From Neobacillus rhizophilus (lineage in GTDB: Bacteria > Bacillota > Bacilli > Bacillales > Cytobacillaceae), in NCBI RefSeq assembly GCF_018343535.1, contig NZ_JAGYPF010000002.1, positions 88,103-152,102 on the forward strand: a stretch of DNA of 64,000 bases, written 5' to 3'. The notes beneath the pieces were generated by a model. That model had not been told where the DNA came from and ran no database searches. It was given only the letters and a program-made list of their open reading frames with translations. Positions 63,553 through 64,000 of this stretch are shown piece after piece. The translations under genes and the position numbers were made by a program. Positions within the stretch are counted from its first letter, which is position 1. Each line of letters begins with the position of its first letter.

Positions 63553-64000
63553 TTATTTTTCAGATGCCTGCTTGAGCAGGTCTAGTACTTGCTTTTCTTC
63601 TTCATCAGTTAATGGATTTTTGCCGATAACGCCTAACATGACAGCCGATGTCGGTGCTTTTAGAAATTCCTCAATTGGTTTGCCGTGCTTGCCTTCAACG
63701 TTTACAAAGGCTTGGGATAGATCCGGTCCGACGGCACCGCCTTTTAGGTTGATCGCTTCCACGCTATGGCAGCCAAGGCATCCCTTTTTATTGAGGATAT
63801 TATCGTCATTTGCGCTGGATGTTGCGGCTGTTTCCTTAGGTTTGCTGGAATCATCCGCTGCTTTTTCCTTTGATACAGCCTGGGCTGTTTCCGGCACCTT
63901 ACCAGAGTCGCTGGAGTTTCCCATGATGACATCAAATACGAGGTATCCAAGCCCGAAGCCGAGCACGACGCTGATAGCAAAACTAATAAGAGCCTTTTTC
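63553..64000 (-). CDS. nosC: Membrane-anchored c-type cytochrome of the nos operon (NosC-like), 5' end cut by the window edge
   Basis: The reading frame continues to the window end as KKALISFAISVVLGFGLGYLVFDV, a membrane anchor. The base at 64000 would complete an ATG just outside, so only about one codon is missing. A Ser/Lys-rich linker follows, then one haem-binding motif CLGCH, and a Met in SAVMLGVIG that may be the second haem ligand. It is one monohaem domain of about 95 residues. As the first visible gene before nosZ, it probably brings electrons from menaquinol via the bc complex to NosZ. Confidence 0.85.
   Translation of the reverse strand, partial: KKALISFAISVVLGFGLGYLVFDVIMGNSSDSGKVPETAQAVSKEKAADDSSKPKETAATSSANDDNILNKKGCLGCHSVEAINLKGGAVGPDLSQAFVNVEGKHGKPIEEFLKAPTSAVMLGVIGKNPLTDEEEKQVLDLLKQASEK

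Overview
The window looks like a chromosomal segment of an endospore-forming Bacillaceae bacterium, probably Bacillus or Neobacillus-like; the species cannot be named from sequence alone. The signs are low to moderate GC, strong AGGAGG ribosome sites with several TTG and GTG starts, a preQ1-I riboswitch before queF, a YhcN/YlaJ spore lipoprotein, a gamma-type SASP-like gene, a DUF4023 mini-protein and Bacillus-type intergenic repeats. No tRNA, rRNA, CRISPR array or recognisable prophage was seen. The only mobile element is the 5' tip of an IS3-like transposase at the left edge.

Layout. 0-1.6 kb: transposase tip and a serA-like dehydrogenase behind a ZTP riboswitch. 1.8-6.4 kb: a complete livJHMGF branched-chain amino acid ABC operon. 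6.5-11.8 kb: FMN reductase divergent from a luciferase-like monooxygenase, a flavin amine oxidase and a secreted subtilase. 12-14.4 kb: riboswitch-controlled queF and an L,D-transpeptidase with wall-binding repeats. 14.4-18.6 kb: a DUF3052-like gene and an iteron-rich intergenic region present three times in tandem, leading into a ParM-like actin gene and a ParR-like adaptor gene. 18.7-26 kb: small proteins, gdhA divergent from a GltC-like regulator, a YerD-like glutamate synthase, a kinase-like protein and peptidase T. 26-31.5 kb: tandem repeats, a NERD protein, a TetR-controlled ABC exporter and a spore lipoprotein. 31.6-39.9 kb: a Tat-linked GMC dehydrogenase pair, an ASCH protein, a heterodimeric ABC exporter and an MFS carrier. 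40-44.8 kb: a second complete livJHMGF operon. 44.9-56.4 kb: a B12/radical SAM protein, a two-component system, a second subtilase and assorted enzymes. 56.4-57.3 kb: a 52-bp tandem repeat block. 57.3-64 kb: a clade II nitrous oxide reductase operon read leftward (cytochrome c, nosZ, nosB-like, nosD, nosY, nosF, lipoprotein), cut by the right edge.

How the genes work together. The nos operon indicates N2O respiration. The two liv operons, gdhA, the GltC-like regulator and the YerD-like protein form a nitrogen and amino acid theme. The best candidate for an undescribed system is the chromosomal parMR-like pair. The gene-plus-iteron unit upstream of it was triplicated; two gene copies have decayed while all three iteron blocks keep about ten TGTATACA/TGTAAACA-type sites each. 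This suggests an expanded centromere-like locus.
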